The notes beneath the pieces are model-generated. The model did not search any database. It saw only the letters and a program-made list of their open reading frames with translations, and was not told the DNA's origin. This document shows, piece after piece, positions 6,902 to 14,645 of a stretch of DNA of 14,655 nt. Both the position numbers and the translations under genes were made by a program. Source of the stretch: an uncultured Oscillospiraceae bacterium (GTDB lineage Bacteria > Bacillota > Clostridia > Oscillospirales > Oscillospiraceae); contig CAJOIG010000049.1 in the NCBI GenBank assembly GCA_905234575.1, positions 1 through 14,655 of the forward strand. The letters run 5' to 3'. The first letter of the stretch is position 1. Every line of letters starts with the position of its first letter.

Positions 6902-8611
6902 ATGAAAATGACCGGCGCAAACATCGTCATCCAGTGTCTTCTTGAGCAGGGCGTGGACACCGTCTTCGGCTACCCCGGCGGCACCATCCTGAACGTCTAC
7001 GACGCGCTGTACGACTACCGGGACCGCATCCGGCACATCCGCACCGCCCACGAGCAGGGCGCCTCCCACGCCGCGGACGGCTACGCCCGCTCCACGGGGA
7101 AGGTCGGCGTGTGCTTCGCCACCTCCGGCCCGGGCGCGACGAACCTCGTCACCGGCATCGCCACCGCGTACATGGACTCGAGCCCCGTGGTGTTCATCAC
7201 CTGCAACGTGGGCCAGCCCTTCATCGGCAAGGACTCCTTCCAGGAGTGCGACATCACCGGCGTCGCCATGCCCATCACGAAGACCACCTACCTCGTGCAC
7301 CACGCGGACGAGCTCGCGGACATCTTCCGCGAGGCCTTCGCCATCGCCCGCTCCGGCCGTCCGGGTCCCGTGCTCATCGACATCCTCAAAAACGCCACGG
7401 CGGAGGAGGCGGAGTACGAGCCCCTGGACCGGAAGCTCCACCACACCGCGGGACGCCTCGGCAGTCTCATCGCCCGGGCCAGCCACGACCTGCGCGCGCC
7501 CGAGCCCGACCTCGGGGACATCGACAAGCTCGTGGAGATGATCGACGCCGCGGAAAAGCCGCTCCTCATCTGCGGCGGCGGCGTGGTCCGCAGCCGGGCC
7601 CATGTGGAGTTCGAGGAATTTGCCAACCGCATCGACGCCCCCGTCGCCATCACCGTCATGGGCGGCGGCGGCTTCCGCGGCCGGAACCCCCTCACCACCG
7701 GCATGATCGGCATGCACGGGTCCCAGGCCAGCAACATGGCGGTGGACAACTGCGACCTGCTCATCGCCTTCGGCTGCCGCTTCTCGGACCGGGTGGCCCT
7801 GGACCCCGAGAGCTTCGCCGCCCAGGCAAAGATCGTCCACATCGACATCGACCGCTCCGAGATCAACAAAAACGTGCAGACCGCCCACCACATCATCGGC
7901 GACGCGAAGCGCGTGCTCGAGCTTCTGAACGAGCGGGTGGCCCAGAAGGACCACAGTCCCTGGAAGGAGTTCGTCTTCTCCTTCCCGACGGAGACGGAGT
8001 ACACCTTCGCCAGCGACACCCTGAACCCGAAGCAGATCTCCGACATCGTCGCCCGGCTCTGCCCCCAGGACACCATCGTCGCCACGGACGTGGGCCAGCA
8101 CCAGATGTGGGCCATCCAGCACTTCCACTACGACTACCCCGGGCAGCTCCTCACCTCCGGCGGCTTCGGCACCATGGGCTTCGGCCTGGGCGCCGCCATC
8201 GGGGCGAAGGTCAGCCATCCGGACAAGACCGTCCTGCAGATCACCGGCGACGGCTGCTTCCGCATGAACTGCCACGAGCTTGCCACCGTCGCCTACTACG
8301 ACCTGCCCATCATCACGATCCTCTTCGACAACCGCACCCTCGGCATGGTCCGCCAGTGGCAGACGCTCATCTACGACCACCGCTACTGCGAGACGGACAT
8401 CGCCAAGGAGCCGGACTATGTGAAGCTCGCGGAGGCCTACGGGCTCTCCGGCCGCCGGGTCAGCACCGCCGGGGACTTCGAGGACGCCTTGAAGGAGGCG
8501 CTCTCCTGCGGGCACGGCTATGTCATCGACTGCGTCATCGACACGGACGAGATGGTGAAGCCCATGGTCAGCGGCGGCAGCCACATCACGCAGTTCCTGC
8601 TGCTCAGCTAA
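6902..8611 (+). CDS. ilvB: Acetolactate synthase large (catalytic) subunit
   Basis: A ThDP-dependent enzyme joining two pyruvates to 2-acetolactate (valine, leucine) or pyruvate and 2-oxobutyrate to 2-aceto-2-hydroxybutyrate (isoleucine). The 569 residues contain the N-terminal ThDP pyrimidine domain with the catalytic Glu51 (RTAHEQGASHAADGYAR), a central FAD-type domain (GMIGMHGSQASNMAV, 267-281), and the C-terminal ThDP pyrophosphate domain with GDGCFRMN (449-456). The motif normally ending in NN reads FDNRTLGMVRQWQ (475-487): the metal-binding second Asn (477) is kept and the first is Asp. The start follows leuB by 25 bases, with AAAGGA (6887-6892) nine bases upstream. The small subunit follows directly, so this is the biosynthetic acetohydroxyacid synthase rather than a catabolic AlsS. 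Confidence 0.95.
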   Translation: MKMTGANIVIQCLLEQGVDTVFGYPGGTILNVYDALYDYRDRIRHIRTAHEQGASHAADGYARSTGKVGVCFATSGPGATNLVTGIATAYMDSSPVVFITCNVGQPFIGKDSFQECDITGVAMPITKTTYLVHHADELADIFREAFAIARSGRPGPVLIDILKNATAEEAEYEPLDRKLHHTAGRLGSLIARASHDLRAPEPDLGDIDKLVEMIDAAEKPLLICGGGVVRSRAHVEFEEFANRIDAPVAITVMGGGGFRGRNPLTTGMIGMHGSQASNMAVDNCDLLIAFGCRFSDRVALDPESFAAQAKIVHIDIDRSEINKNVQTAHHIIGDAKRVLELLNERVAQKDHSPWKEFVFSFPTETEYTFASDTLNPKQISDIVARLCPQDTIVATDVGQHQMWAIQHFHYDYPGQLLTSGGFGTMGFGLGAAIGAKVSHPDKTVLQITGDGCFRMNCHELATVAYYDLPIITILFDNRTLGMVRQWQTLIYDHRYCETDIAKEPDYVKLAEAYGLSGRRVSTAGDFEDALKEALSCGHGYVIDCVIDTDEMVKPMVSGGSHITQFLLLS

Positions 8612-8624
8612 GGAGGGACGGGAC

Positions 8625-9176
8625 ATGGAAAAGAAACGCTATACCCTCGCGATCCTCGTGGACAACGTCTCCGGCGTGCTGAGCCAGATCGCCCACCTGT
8701 TCGCCCGGAAGGGCTTCAACATCGAGGCCTTCTCCGCCGGACCCATCGAGAAGGAGGGCGTCACCCGCATCACCGTGGAGGTTTTGGCGGAGACGGACGC
8801 GCAGATCAACCTCCTCTGCAACCAGCTCCGCAAGCTCTTCCCCGTGCACTCGGTGAAGGTCCTCGCCCCGGCCAACACCCTCCGGCGGGAGCTCTCCCTC
8901 ATCAAGGTCAAGGCCGAGACCCCCGAGGCCCGCAACGAGATCATCCAGATCTGCAACATCTTCCGCGCGTCCATCCTGGACGTCGCGCCCGACAGCCTCA
9001 TCCTCGCCGTCATCGGGGAGGAGGACAAGGCCCAGGCCATCCAGAGCCTCATGGAAAAGCACGGCATCCTGGAGATCGACCGGACCGGCATCGTCGCCCT
9101 GGAGCGCGGAAAAACCACGCTTCACGACGATACGAAGGTCCGGAGCGAGTTCAATTACGGCAAGAACGTCCGCTAA
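8625..9176 (+). CDS. ilvN: Acetolactate synthase small (regulatory) subunit
   Basis: The regulatory subunit stimulates IlvB and carries valine feedback inhibition. The 183 residues hold an N-terminal ACT domain (about 5-78) starting YTLAILVDNVSGVLSQIAHL and RKGFNIEAFSAGP, the hallmark of the IlvN/IlvH family. A C-terminal ALS_ss_C-type domain (about 85-160) includes ELSLIKVKAE and FRASILDVAPDSL. Length is that of the longer IlvH/Bacillus type. The last 20 or so residues are polar and probably flexible. TAAGGAGGG (8609-8617) contains the ilvB stop and lies 7 bases before the ATG, so synthesis of the two subunits is likely coupled. The symbol ilvH would be equally acceptable. Confidence 0.95.
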   Translation: MEKKRYTLAILVDNVSGVLSQIAHLFARKGFNIEAFSAGPIEKEGVTRITVEVLAETDAQINLLCNQLRKLFPVHSVKVLAPANTLRRELSLIKVKAETPEARNEIIQICNIFRASILDVAPDSLILAVIGEEDKAQAIQSLMEKHGILEIDRTGIVALERGKTTLHDDTKVRSEFNYGKNVR

Positions 9177-9216
9177 TATACCACTAAAAACAATCATATA
9201 AAGGAGAATACTAACA
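9177..9216 (+). other. AT-rich ilvN-ilvC spacer with strong ribosome binding site
   Basis: The 40 bases between ilvN and ilvC are mostly A and T (runs such as ACTAAAAACAATCATATAA), in sharp contrast to the GC-rich genes on both sides. They end in AAAGGAG and an unstructured, A-rich approach to the ATG. A plausible role is a translation enhancer for an abundant enzyme. TATAAA-like bases occur, but no -35 partner is seen, so I do not call an internal promoter. Confidence 0.4.
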
Positions 9217-10218
9217 ATGGCTAAAATGTACTACGAGCAGGACTGCGACATCAATGTGCTGAACGGCAAGAAGATCGCCATCGTCGGCTACGGCTCCCAG
9301 GGCCACGCCCACGCCCAGAACCTCCGGGATTCCGGCTGCGACGTCATCGTCGGCCTCCGCAAGGGCAACAGCTGGAACAAGGCAGAGGCCGACGGCTTCA
9401 CCGTGATGTCCGTCGCGGACGCCACCAAGGCCGCCGACATCATCATGATGCTCGTGAACGACGAGCGCGCCGCGGACATCTACAAGGAATCCGTCGCGCC
9501 GAACCTCTCCGCCGGGAAGGCCGTCGCCTTCGCCCACGGCTTCAATATCCGCTACCAGCAGATCGTGCCCCCCGCGGACGTGGACGTCTTCATGGCCGCC
9601 CCCAAGGGCCCCGGCCACACCGTCCGCTCCCAGTACGTCGCGGGCAAGGGCGTGCCCTGCCTTGTCGCCGTGGAGCAGAACGCCTCCGGCCGCGCCCTGG
9701 AGATTGCCCTCGCCTACATCGCCGGCATCGGCGGCGCCCGCGCCGGCATCATGGAGACCACCATGCACGACGAGACCGAGACCGACCTTTTCGGCGAGCA
9801 GACCGTCCTCTGCGGCGGCGTCGTCGACCTGATGCAGTGCGGCTTCGAGGTCCTCTGCGAGGCGGGCTACGCCCCCGAGAACGCCTACTTCGAGTGCATC
9901 CACGAGATGAAGCTCATCATCGACCTCATCAACAAGGGCGGCGTCGCGGCCATGAACTACTCCATCTCCGACACCGCGGAGTTCGGCCCCCACGACGTGG
10001 TGAAGGCCAACATGCGCGCGGTCCTCTCCGACATCCAGGACGGCACCTTTGCCGGACGCTGGATCGCCGAGAACAAGAACGGCCGCACCTTCTTCAACTC
10101 CAAGCGCGCCCAGCTCGCGAAGCACCCCATGGAGATCATCGGCAGGGAGCTGCGCGAGAACATGCTCTGGAAGGATTCCCAGAGCGGCGACAAGGGCCTC
10201 GACAGTGCCTCCAACTGA
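9217..10218 (+). CDS. ilvC: Ketol-acid reductoisomerase, class I
   Basis: IlvC isomerises and reduces acetolactate or acetohydroxybutyrate to the 2,3-dihydroxy acids. The 333 residues are typical of the short class I enzyme. The N-terminal Rossmann domain has IAIVGYGSQGHAHA (20-33), and the coenzyme loop GLRKGNSWNKAEADG (46-60) keeps a Ser and basic residues with no acidic residue before the Trp, suggesting NADPH use. His107 (AFAHGFNI) and Lys130 (AAPKGPGHTVR) are conserved, as are the metal ligands Asp190, Glu194, Glu226 and Glu230 (DLFGEQTVLCGG; ECIHE). The start has AAAGGAG (9200-9206) 10 bases upstream within an unusually AT-rich 40-base spacer. A 164-base structured spacer follows before ilvD. 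Confidence 0.97.
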   Translation: MAKMYYEQDCDINVLNGKKIAIVGYGSQGHAHAQNLRDSGCDVIVGLRKGNSWNKAEADGFTVMSVADATKAADIIMMLVNDERAADIYKESVAPNLSAGKAVAFAHGFNIRYQQIVPPADVDVFMAAPKGPGHTVRSQYVAGKGVPCLVAVEQNASGRALEIALAYIAGIGGARAGIMETTMHDETETDLFGEQTVLCGGVVDLMQCGFEVLCEAGYAPENAYFECIHEMKLIIDLINKGGVAAMNYSISDTAEFGPHDVVKANMRAVLSDIQDGTFAGRWIAENKNGRTFFNSKRAQLAKHPMEIIGRELRENMLWKDSQSGDKGLDSASN

Positions 10219-10225
10219 TCATCGG

Positions 10226-10360
10226 ATTTGGCCCGGAGAACTGTCTCGGTGACGAGCCGCTGTCGTCGAAGGGTATGCCGGCAACAATCTTCGACGACGT
10301 TGCGCGGCACACCCTTCTCCTCCACGGCATCGATCGGACCCTGGCGTGTCCGGGCCAAAT
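10226..10360 (+). ncRNA. Candidate structured RNA in the ilvC-ilvD spacer (three-way junction)
   Basis: A perfect 12-bp inverted repeat, ATTTGGCCCGGA (10226-10237) and TCCGGGCCAAAT (10349-10360), closes the region. Inside it, one arm is built of GGTG/CACC (10248-10251 with 10310-10313), GCCGC/GCGGC (10256-10260 with 10304-10308) and GTCGTCGAAG/CTTCGACGAC (10262-10271 with 10289-10298). Its 17-base loop contains the palindrome TGCCGGCA (10276-10283). A second arm, CACG/CGTG (10323-10326 with 10345-10348), abuts the closing helix. This gives a three-way junction just before the ilvD ribosome binding site. It matches no riboswitch class I know. A small inserted element with 12-bp terminal repeats is the main alternative. 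Confidence 0.45.
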
Positions 10361-10361
10361 A

Positions 10362-10377
10362 ATCTCAGATAGGAGAT
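10362..10377 (+). promoter_or_regulatory. Small hairpin over the ilvD ribosome binding site
   Basis: ATCTC (10362-10366) pairs with GAGAT (10373-10377) around a 6-base loop. The 3' arm includes the GGAG-type Shine-Dalgarno (AGGAG, 10371-10375) located 7 bases before the ilvD ATG. The 5-bp helix is weak alone, but it directly follows the closing helix at 10360, so the two could switch together to control ilvD translation. Confidence 0.35.
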
Positions 10378-10382
10378 CGACT

Positions 10383-12044
10383 ATGCTTTCTGATCAAGTC
10401 AAGATCGGGGTCGAGCGCACCCCGAACCGCAGCCTTTTATACGCCCTGGGCTACACGGACGAGGAGCTCAGCCGTCCCCTGGTGGGCATTGTGAGCTCGT
10501 ACAACGAGATCGTACCCGGGCACATGAACCTCGACAAGATCACCGACGCCGTCAAGGCCGGCGTCCGCGCCGCAGGCGGCACGCCCGTGATGTTCCCCGC
10601 CATTGCCGTGTGCGACGGCATCGCCATGGGCCACGTCGGCATGAAGTACTCCCTCGTGACCCGGGACCTCATCGCGGATTCCACGGAGGCCATGGCTATC
10701 GCCCACCAGTTCGACGGCCTCGTCATGATCCCGAACTGCGACAAGAACGTCCCCGGTCTGCTCATGGCCGCGGCCCGGCTGAACATCCCGGCCATCTTCT
10801 GCTCCGGCGGTCCCATGCTGGCGGGGCATTTGCCCGATGGCCGCCGTACCTGCCTGAGCCACATGTTCGAGGCCGTCGGCGCCTACCACGCCGGGACCCT
10901 GGATGAGGCGGGCGTCAGCGAGTACACCGAGAACGCCTGCCCCACCTGCGGCAGCTGCTCCGGCATGTACACCGCAAACTCCATGAACTGCCTCACCGAG
11001 GCCATCGGCATGGCCCTGCGGGGCAACGGCACCATTCCCGCCGTCTACTCCGCGCGCCTGCGCCTTGCCAAGCACACCGGCATGAAGATCATGGAGCTCA
11101 TCGAAAAGGACATCCGGCCCCGGGACATCCTCACTCCCGCCGCCTTCCACAACGCGGAGACGGTGGACATGGCCCTCGGCTGCTCCACGAACACCATGCT
11201 GCACCTGCCCGCCATCGCCCACGAGGCCGGGGTGGACATCGACCTGCACATGGTGAACGACATCTCCGACGCCACTCCGAACCTCTGCCACCTCGCGCCC
11301 GCGGGGGACACGTTCATGGAGGACCTGGACCAGGCCGGCGGCGTCTGGGCCGTCATGAAGGAGCTCGACAAGGCCGGGCTTCTCGACACCTCCCTCCTCA
11401 CCTGCACCGGCAAGACCGTCGCGGAGAACCTGGAGGGCGTCGTGAACCGGGACACGAACCTCATCCGCCCCATTGACGCGCCTTACTCCGCCACCGGCGG
11501 CATCAACGTGCTCTACGGCAACCTCGCGCCGGACGGCTGCGTCGTGAAGCAGAGCGCCGTCGCCCCCGAGATGATGGTCCACGAGGGTCCCGCCCGGGTC
11601 TTCGACTCGGAGGAGGACGCCATCGCCACCATCTATGCCGGCGGCATCCGGCCCGGCGACGTGGTGGTCATCCGCTACGAGGGCCCCAAGGGCGGCCCCG
11701 GCATGCGCGAGATGCTGAACCCCACCTCCGCCATCGTGGGCATGGGCCTCGGCTCCACCGTCGCCCTCATCACGGACGGACGCTTCTCCGGCGCCACCCG
11801 CGGCGCGGCCATCGGCCACATCAGCCCCGAGGCGGCCGCCGGCGGTCCCATCGCGCTCGTGGAGGAGGGCGACGTCATCGCCATCGACATCCCGAACCAC
11901 GCCGTCACGCTGAAGGTCGCCGACGAGGTCCTCGCCGCGCGCCGAACCGCCTGGGTCTGCCCCGAGCCGCGCATCAAGACCGGGTATCTCGCCCGGTACG
12001 CCAAGCTCGTCACCTCCGCCGACAAGGGCGCCATCCTGCAGTGA
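10383..12044 (+). CDS. ilvD: Dihydroxy-acid dehydratase
   Basis: IlvD dehydrates the dihydroxy acids from IlvC to 2-oxoisovalerate and 2-oxo-3-methylvalerate, the last common step before transamination. The 553 residues show PNCDKNVPGLLMAAARLNIP (117-136) and CPTCGSCSGMYTANSMNCL (186-204) with cluster ligands Cys119 and Cys192, and the C-terminal ITDGRFSGATRG and GHISPEAAAGGPIAL. Near residue 45 it has VPGH, as in the E. coli enzyme, rather than the extra-Cys TPC motif of the oxygen-stable [2Fe-2S] type, so an oxygen-labile cluster is likely. The start at 10383 has AGGAG 7 bases upstream and matches where the family begins. The frame stays open upstream, and an in-frame ATG at 10275 is rejected because AAGGG lies only one base before it. 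Confidence 0.96.
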   Translation: MLSDQVKIGVERTPNRSLLYALGYTDEELSRPLVGIVSSYNEIVPGHMNLDKITDAVKAGVRAAGGTPVMFPAIAVCDGIAMGHVGMKYSLVTRDLIADSTEAMAIAHQFDGLVMIPNCDKNVPGLLMAAARLNIPAIFCSGGPMLAGHLPDGRRTCLSHMFEAVGAYHAGTLDEAGVSEYTENACPTCGSCSGMYTANSMNCLTEAIGMALRGNGTIPAVYSARLRLAKHTGMKIMELIEKDIRPRDILTPAAFHNAETVDMALGCSTNTMLHLPAIAHEAGVDIDLHMVNDISDATPNLCHLAPAGDTFMEDLDQAGGVWAVMKELDKAGLLDTSLLTCTGKTVAENLEGVVNRDTNLIRPIDAPYSATGGINVLYGNLAPDGCVVKQSAVAPEMMVHEGPARVFDSEEDAIATIYAGGIRPGDVVVIRYEGPKGGPGMREMLNPTSAIVGMGLGSTVALITDGRFSGATRGAAIGHISPEAAAGGPIALVEEGDVIAIDIPNHAVTLKVADEVLAARRTAWVCPEPRIKTGYLARYAKLVTSADKGAILQ

Positions 12045-12045
12045 C

Positions 12046-13260
12046 ATGGAGTGGATCGACCGTTTTCTGGACGAGCTGACCCTCTTCCGCCCCCGCACCC
12101 CGGACAGCACGGAGCTCATCACCGAGGCCGTGCGCCGGGGCTGGCAGGGCAACCTCTGGCACTGCCAGCTCGCCTACGACCTGCTCGCGCAGCCGAACGT
12201 CTTTTCCCTCGCCTGCGAGCGCCGGACTCCCGCGCATGACAGTCTTTGGAACGTCGCCCTGCGGGACATGGGCGTCTACCGCGAGCTCTTCCGCGTCCGG
12301 GTGGACGATCCCGCCCTCGCGGATTTCCGGCATGAGAGTCCGCAAACGGAGACCCCCGCGGCAAAACAGGTCTGCGTCCTGGCGCGGGACCTCGCCGCCG
12401 CGGAGGACGCGGAGGCCATGCTCGCCGTCCTCACCGCGCACTACGAACGCCGCGGCGTCGGAACGCTTGGCCTCGGCGACATCTTCCGCGCGGACGACGC
12501 GGGCGAACTCCATCCCGTGGAGAACCGCCGGACCGTGCGCCTCGACGATCTCGTGGGCTACGAGACGCAGAAGACCCTGCTGCTTGAAAACACCCGCGCC
12601 TTCCTCGCCGGGAAGCACGCGAACAACGTGCTGCTCTACGGCGACGCCGGCACGGGCAAATCCACGAGCATCCAGGCCATCGCCGGGGCCTACGCCTCCG
12701 AGGGCCTGCGCCTCATCGAGCTCTACAAGCGGCAGTTCGCCCTCATCCCGGACATCCTCAGCCGGGTGAAGAACCGGAACTACCGCTTCATCCTCTTCCT
12801 CGACGACCTCTCCTTCGAGGAGAATGAGGTGGAATACAAGCACCTCAAGGCCGTCATGGAGGGCGGCGCGGAGGCGGCCCCGGAAAACGTGCTCATCTAC
12901 GCCACGTCGAACCGCCGCCACCTCATCCGCGAGACCTGGAACGACCGCAGCGACATGGAGCACAGCGGGGACATCCACCGCTCCGACACCATGGAGGAAA
13001 AACTCTCCCTCGCCGGGCGCTTCGGCCTGCAGATCTACTATCCGAACCCTTCCTTCGAGGAATACCACACCATCGTGCGCGAGCTGGCCGCCCGGGACCC
13101 GTCCCTCTCCGCCTATTCGGAGGCACAGCTCCGCGCCCTGGCCGCGGCCTGGCAGGTGCGCCGCGGCAGCCGCTCCGGCCGGACGGCCCAGCAGTTCATC
13201 TACGACCTGACCTGCCACACTCTGGAAAGCGAGGACCTCTCTCCCGATGCTGACCCTTGA
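12046..13260 (+). CDS. DUF815-type AAA+ ATP-binding protein
   Basis: A 404-residue protein with an N-terminal domain of unknown function (1 to about 160) and an AAA+ ATPase domain. It shows the Walker A motif LLYGDAGTGKSTS (196-208), the Walker B motif FILFLDDLSFEE (248-259) and a sensor-like ATSNRRHLI (286-294). The arrangement and the phrase YKHLKAVMEGG match DUF815, a widespread uncharacterised ATPase family. There is no signal peptide or membrane segment. It begins one base after the ilvD stop with no clear ribosome binding site of its own, so translation probably depends on ribosomes ending ilvD. Its end overlaps ilvA by 14 bases. Being locked between two biosynthetic genes implies co-expression with them, but its role there is unknown; remodelling or maturation of a pathway enzyme is only a guess. 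Confidence 0.88.
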   Translation: MEWIDRFLDELTLFRPRTPDSTELITEAVRRGWQGNLWHCQLAYDLLAQPNVFSLACERRTPAHDSLWNVALRDMGVYRELFRVRVDDPALADFRHESPQTETPAAKQVCVLARDLAAAEDAEAMLAVLTAHYERRGVGTLGLGDIFRADDAGELHPVENRRTVRLDDLVGYETQKTLLLENTRAFLAGKHANNVLLYGDAGTGKSTSIQAIAGAYASEGLRLIELYKRQFALIPDILSRVKNRNYRFILFLDDLSFEENEVEYKHLKAVMEGGAEAAPENVLIYATSNRRHLIRETWNDRSDMEHSGDIHRSDTMEEKLSLAGRFGLQIYYPNPSFEEYHTIVRELAARDPSLSAYSEAQLRALAAAWQVRRGSRSGRTAQQFIYDLTCHTLESEDLSPDADP

Positions 13261-14461
13261 CAAGATCTACCAGGCGGCGTTCACCCTCAAGCCCGTCGCC
13301 CGGCGGACCGACCTTTTATACGCCCCCAATCTGAGCCATGACACACAGATCTATCTCAAGACCGAGAACCTGCAGGTCACGGGCTCCTTCAAGCTCCGCG
13401 GCGCCTACAACAAGATCGCCTCTCTGACGGAGGAGCAGCGCACGGCGGGCATCCTGGCCTGCTCCGCGGGCAACCACGCCCAGGGTGTCGCCATGTCCGC
13501 CACCATGATGGGCCTTCACAGCATCGTCTGCATGCCGGACGGTGCGCCCATCAGCAAGGTAGAGGCCACGAAGCGCCTCGGCGCGGAGGTCCGCCTTGTC
13601 CCCGGGACCTACGACGACGCCTACGAGACCGCGCTGGCCCTCCAGAAGGAGACGGGCGCGACCTTCATCCACCCCTTCAACGACGAGCTCGTCATCGCGG
13701 GCCAAGGCACCATCGGCCTCGAGATCCTCGATCAGCTCCCGGAGGTGGACGCCGTGATCGTGCCCGTGGGCGGAGGCGGCCTCATCGCGGGCGTGGCCTG
13801 CGCCGTCAAGAGCCTGAACCCCCGGGTCAAGGTATACGGCGTGCAGGCGAAAAACGCGCCCAGCATGGCCCGCAGCCGGGAGATGGACGAGATCGTCACC
13901 CTCGACACCGTCGCCACCTTCGCGGACGGCATCGCGGTGAAGACCCCCGGCAGCCTCACCTACGCCATGACGAAGCAGTACGTGGACGAGGTCGTCACCG
14001 TCTCGGAGGACGAGATCGCCGCCGCCATTCTGGCCCTCATCGAGCAGCAGAAGCTCATCGCGGAGGGCGCGGGCGCGGTGTCCGTCGCCGCGGCGATGTT
14101 CGGCAGGCTCCCCATCGAGGGCAAGAAGGTCGTCTGCGTCGTCTCCGGCGGCAACATCGACGTGAACATCCTCTCCCGGGTCATCACCCGCGGCCTCGTC
14201 ATGGGCGGGAGGAACTCCGTCCTGCAGATCGCCCTGGAGGACAAGCCCGGCCAGCTCCTCGGCGTCAGCCGGATCATCTCCGAGTGCGGCGGCAACGTCG
14301 TCTCCGTCCACCACGAGCGCTCCGACGCCAACATGGCCATCGCGAGCTGCTTTCTGAAGATCGGCATGGAGACCCGCGATTTCGAGCAGATCCGCACCAT
14401 CAAGGCCCGACTCACCGAGGCAGGCTTCCGCATCGTCAGCGACCGCGCCCAGGAGCTGTAA
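13247..14461 (+). CDS. ilvA: Threonine ammonia-lyase (threonine dehydratase) with C-terminal ACT domain
   Basis: A PLP enzyme converting threonine to 2-oxobutyrate and ammonia, the entry step to isoleucine. The 404 residues hold the catalytic domain with PLP-binding Lys49 (TGSFKLRGAYNK), SAGNHAQGVA (73-82), the phosphate-binding VGGGGLIAG (174-182) and VSGGNIDVN (299-307). A single ACT domain follows (about 324-398; SVLQIALEDKPGQLLGV). This short, single-ACT form is common in Clostridia and is also found in catabolic TdcB-like enzymes. Its place at the end of a leu-ilv operon argues for the biosynthetic role, with ligand control through ACT. The ATG overlaps the ATPase gene by 14 bases, with GAGG (13231-13234) 12 bases upstream, indicating coupling. 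Confidence 0.93.
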   Translation: MLTLDKIYQAAFTLKPVARRTDLLYAPNLSHDTQIYLKTENLQVTGSFKLRGAYNKIASLTEEQRTAGILACSAGNHAQGVAMSATMMGLHSIVCMPDGAPISKVEATKRLGAEVRLVPGTYDDAYETALALQKETGATFIHPFNDELVIAGQGTIGLEILDQLPEVDAVIVPVGGGGLIAGVACAVKSLNPRVKVYGVQAKNAPSMARSREMDEIVTLDTVATFADGIAVKTPGSLTYAMTKQYVDEVVTVSEDEIAAAILALIEQQKLIAEGAGAVSVAAAMFGRLPIEGKKVVCVVSGGNIDVNILSRVITRGLVMGGRNSVLQIALEDKPGQLLGVSRIISECGGNVVSVHHERSDANMAIASCFLKIGMETRDFEQIRTIKARLTEAGFRIVSDRAQEL

Positions 14462-14477
14462 TTCACCGATAAGAGAG

Positions 14478-14516
14478 CGAGAGCCAAGGCCCGACGACCT
14501 TGACTCTCGTTTCTTC
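14478..14516 (+). terminator. Intrinsic terminator of the leu-ilv operon
   Basis: CGAGAG (14478-14483) pairs with CTCTCG (14504-14509) and CAAGG (14485-14489) with CCTTG (14498-14502). There is one mismatch between the two helices and an 8-base loop. A T-rich tail (TTTCTTCATT) follows. It begins 17 bases after the ilvA stop and marks the operon end. Confidence 0.85.
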
Positions 14517-14538
14517 ATTCATTGAGCCGTCTCCCCTC

Positions 14539-14645
14539 CCAAATCGGAGCCCAGCGAAGCGGGTCCGATTTGGAAAAGGAAGAAGGAGCCGACGGAGGTG
14601 CAGCTTGGGCCGTATGGCGGAAGCGGAACGGAGTCGGCTTCTTCT
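14539..14645. repeat. Palindrome-rich block, candidate dispersed intergenic repeat
   Basis: After the operon terminator there is no convincing gene to the window end. Instead two strong stems follow each other. CCAAATCGGA (14539-14548) pairs with TCCGATTTGG (14564-14573), capped by the unusually stable mini-hairpin GCGAAGC (14554-14560). AGAAGGAGCCGAC (14581-14593) pairs with GTCGGCTTCTTCT (14633-14645) over 13 positions with one G-T pair. CCGTC (14527-14531) can also pair with GACGG (14591-14595). Such blocks resemble REP/MITE-like intergenic repeats; only one copy is in the window, so repetition is inferred. Confidence 0.4.

Noticed and set aside
9177..9216. Internal promoter before ilvC
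   Set aside because: AT-rich bases offer TATAA-like strings, but no -35 at suitable distance is visible in the upstream ilvN coding region.
9837..12044. 735-codon version of ilvD reaching back into ilvC
   Set aside because: The frame is merely open upstream. IlvD homology starts at 10383, where a ribosome binding site is present; the in-frame ATG at 10275 has its AAGGG only one base away and lies in a hairpin loop.
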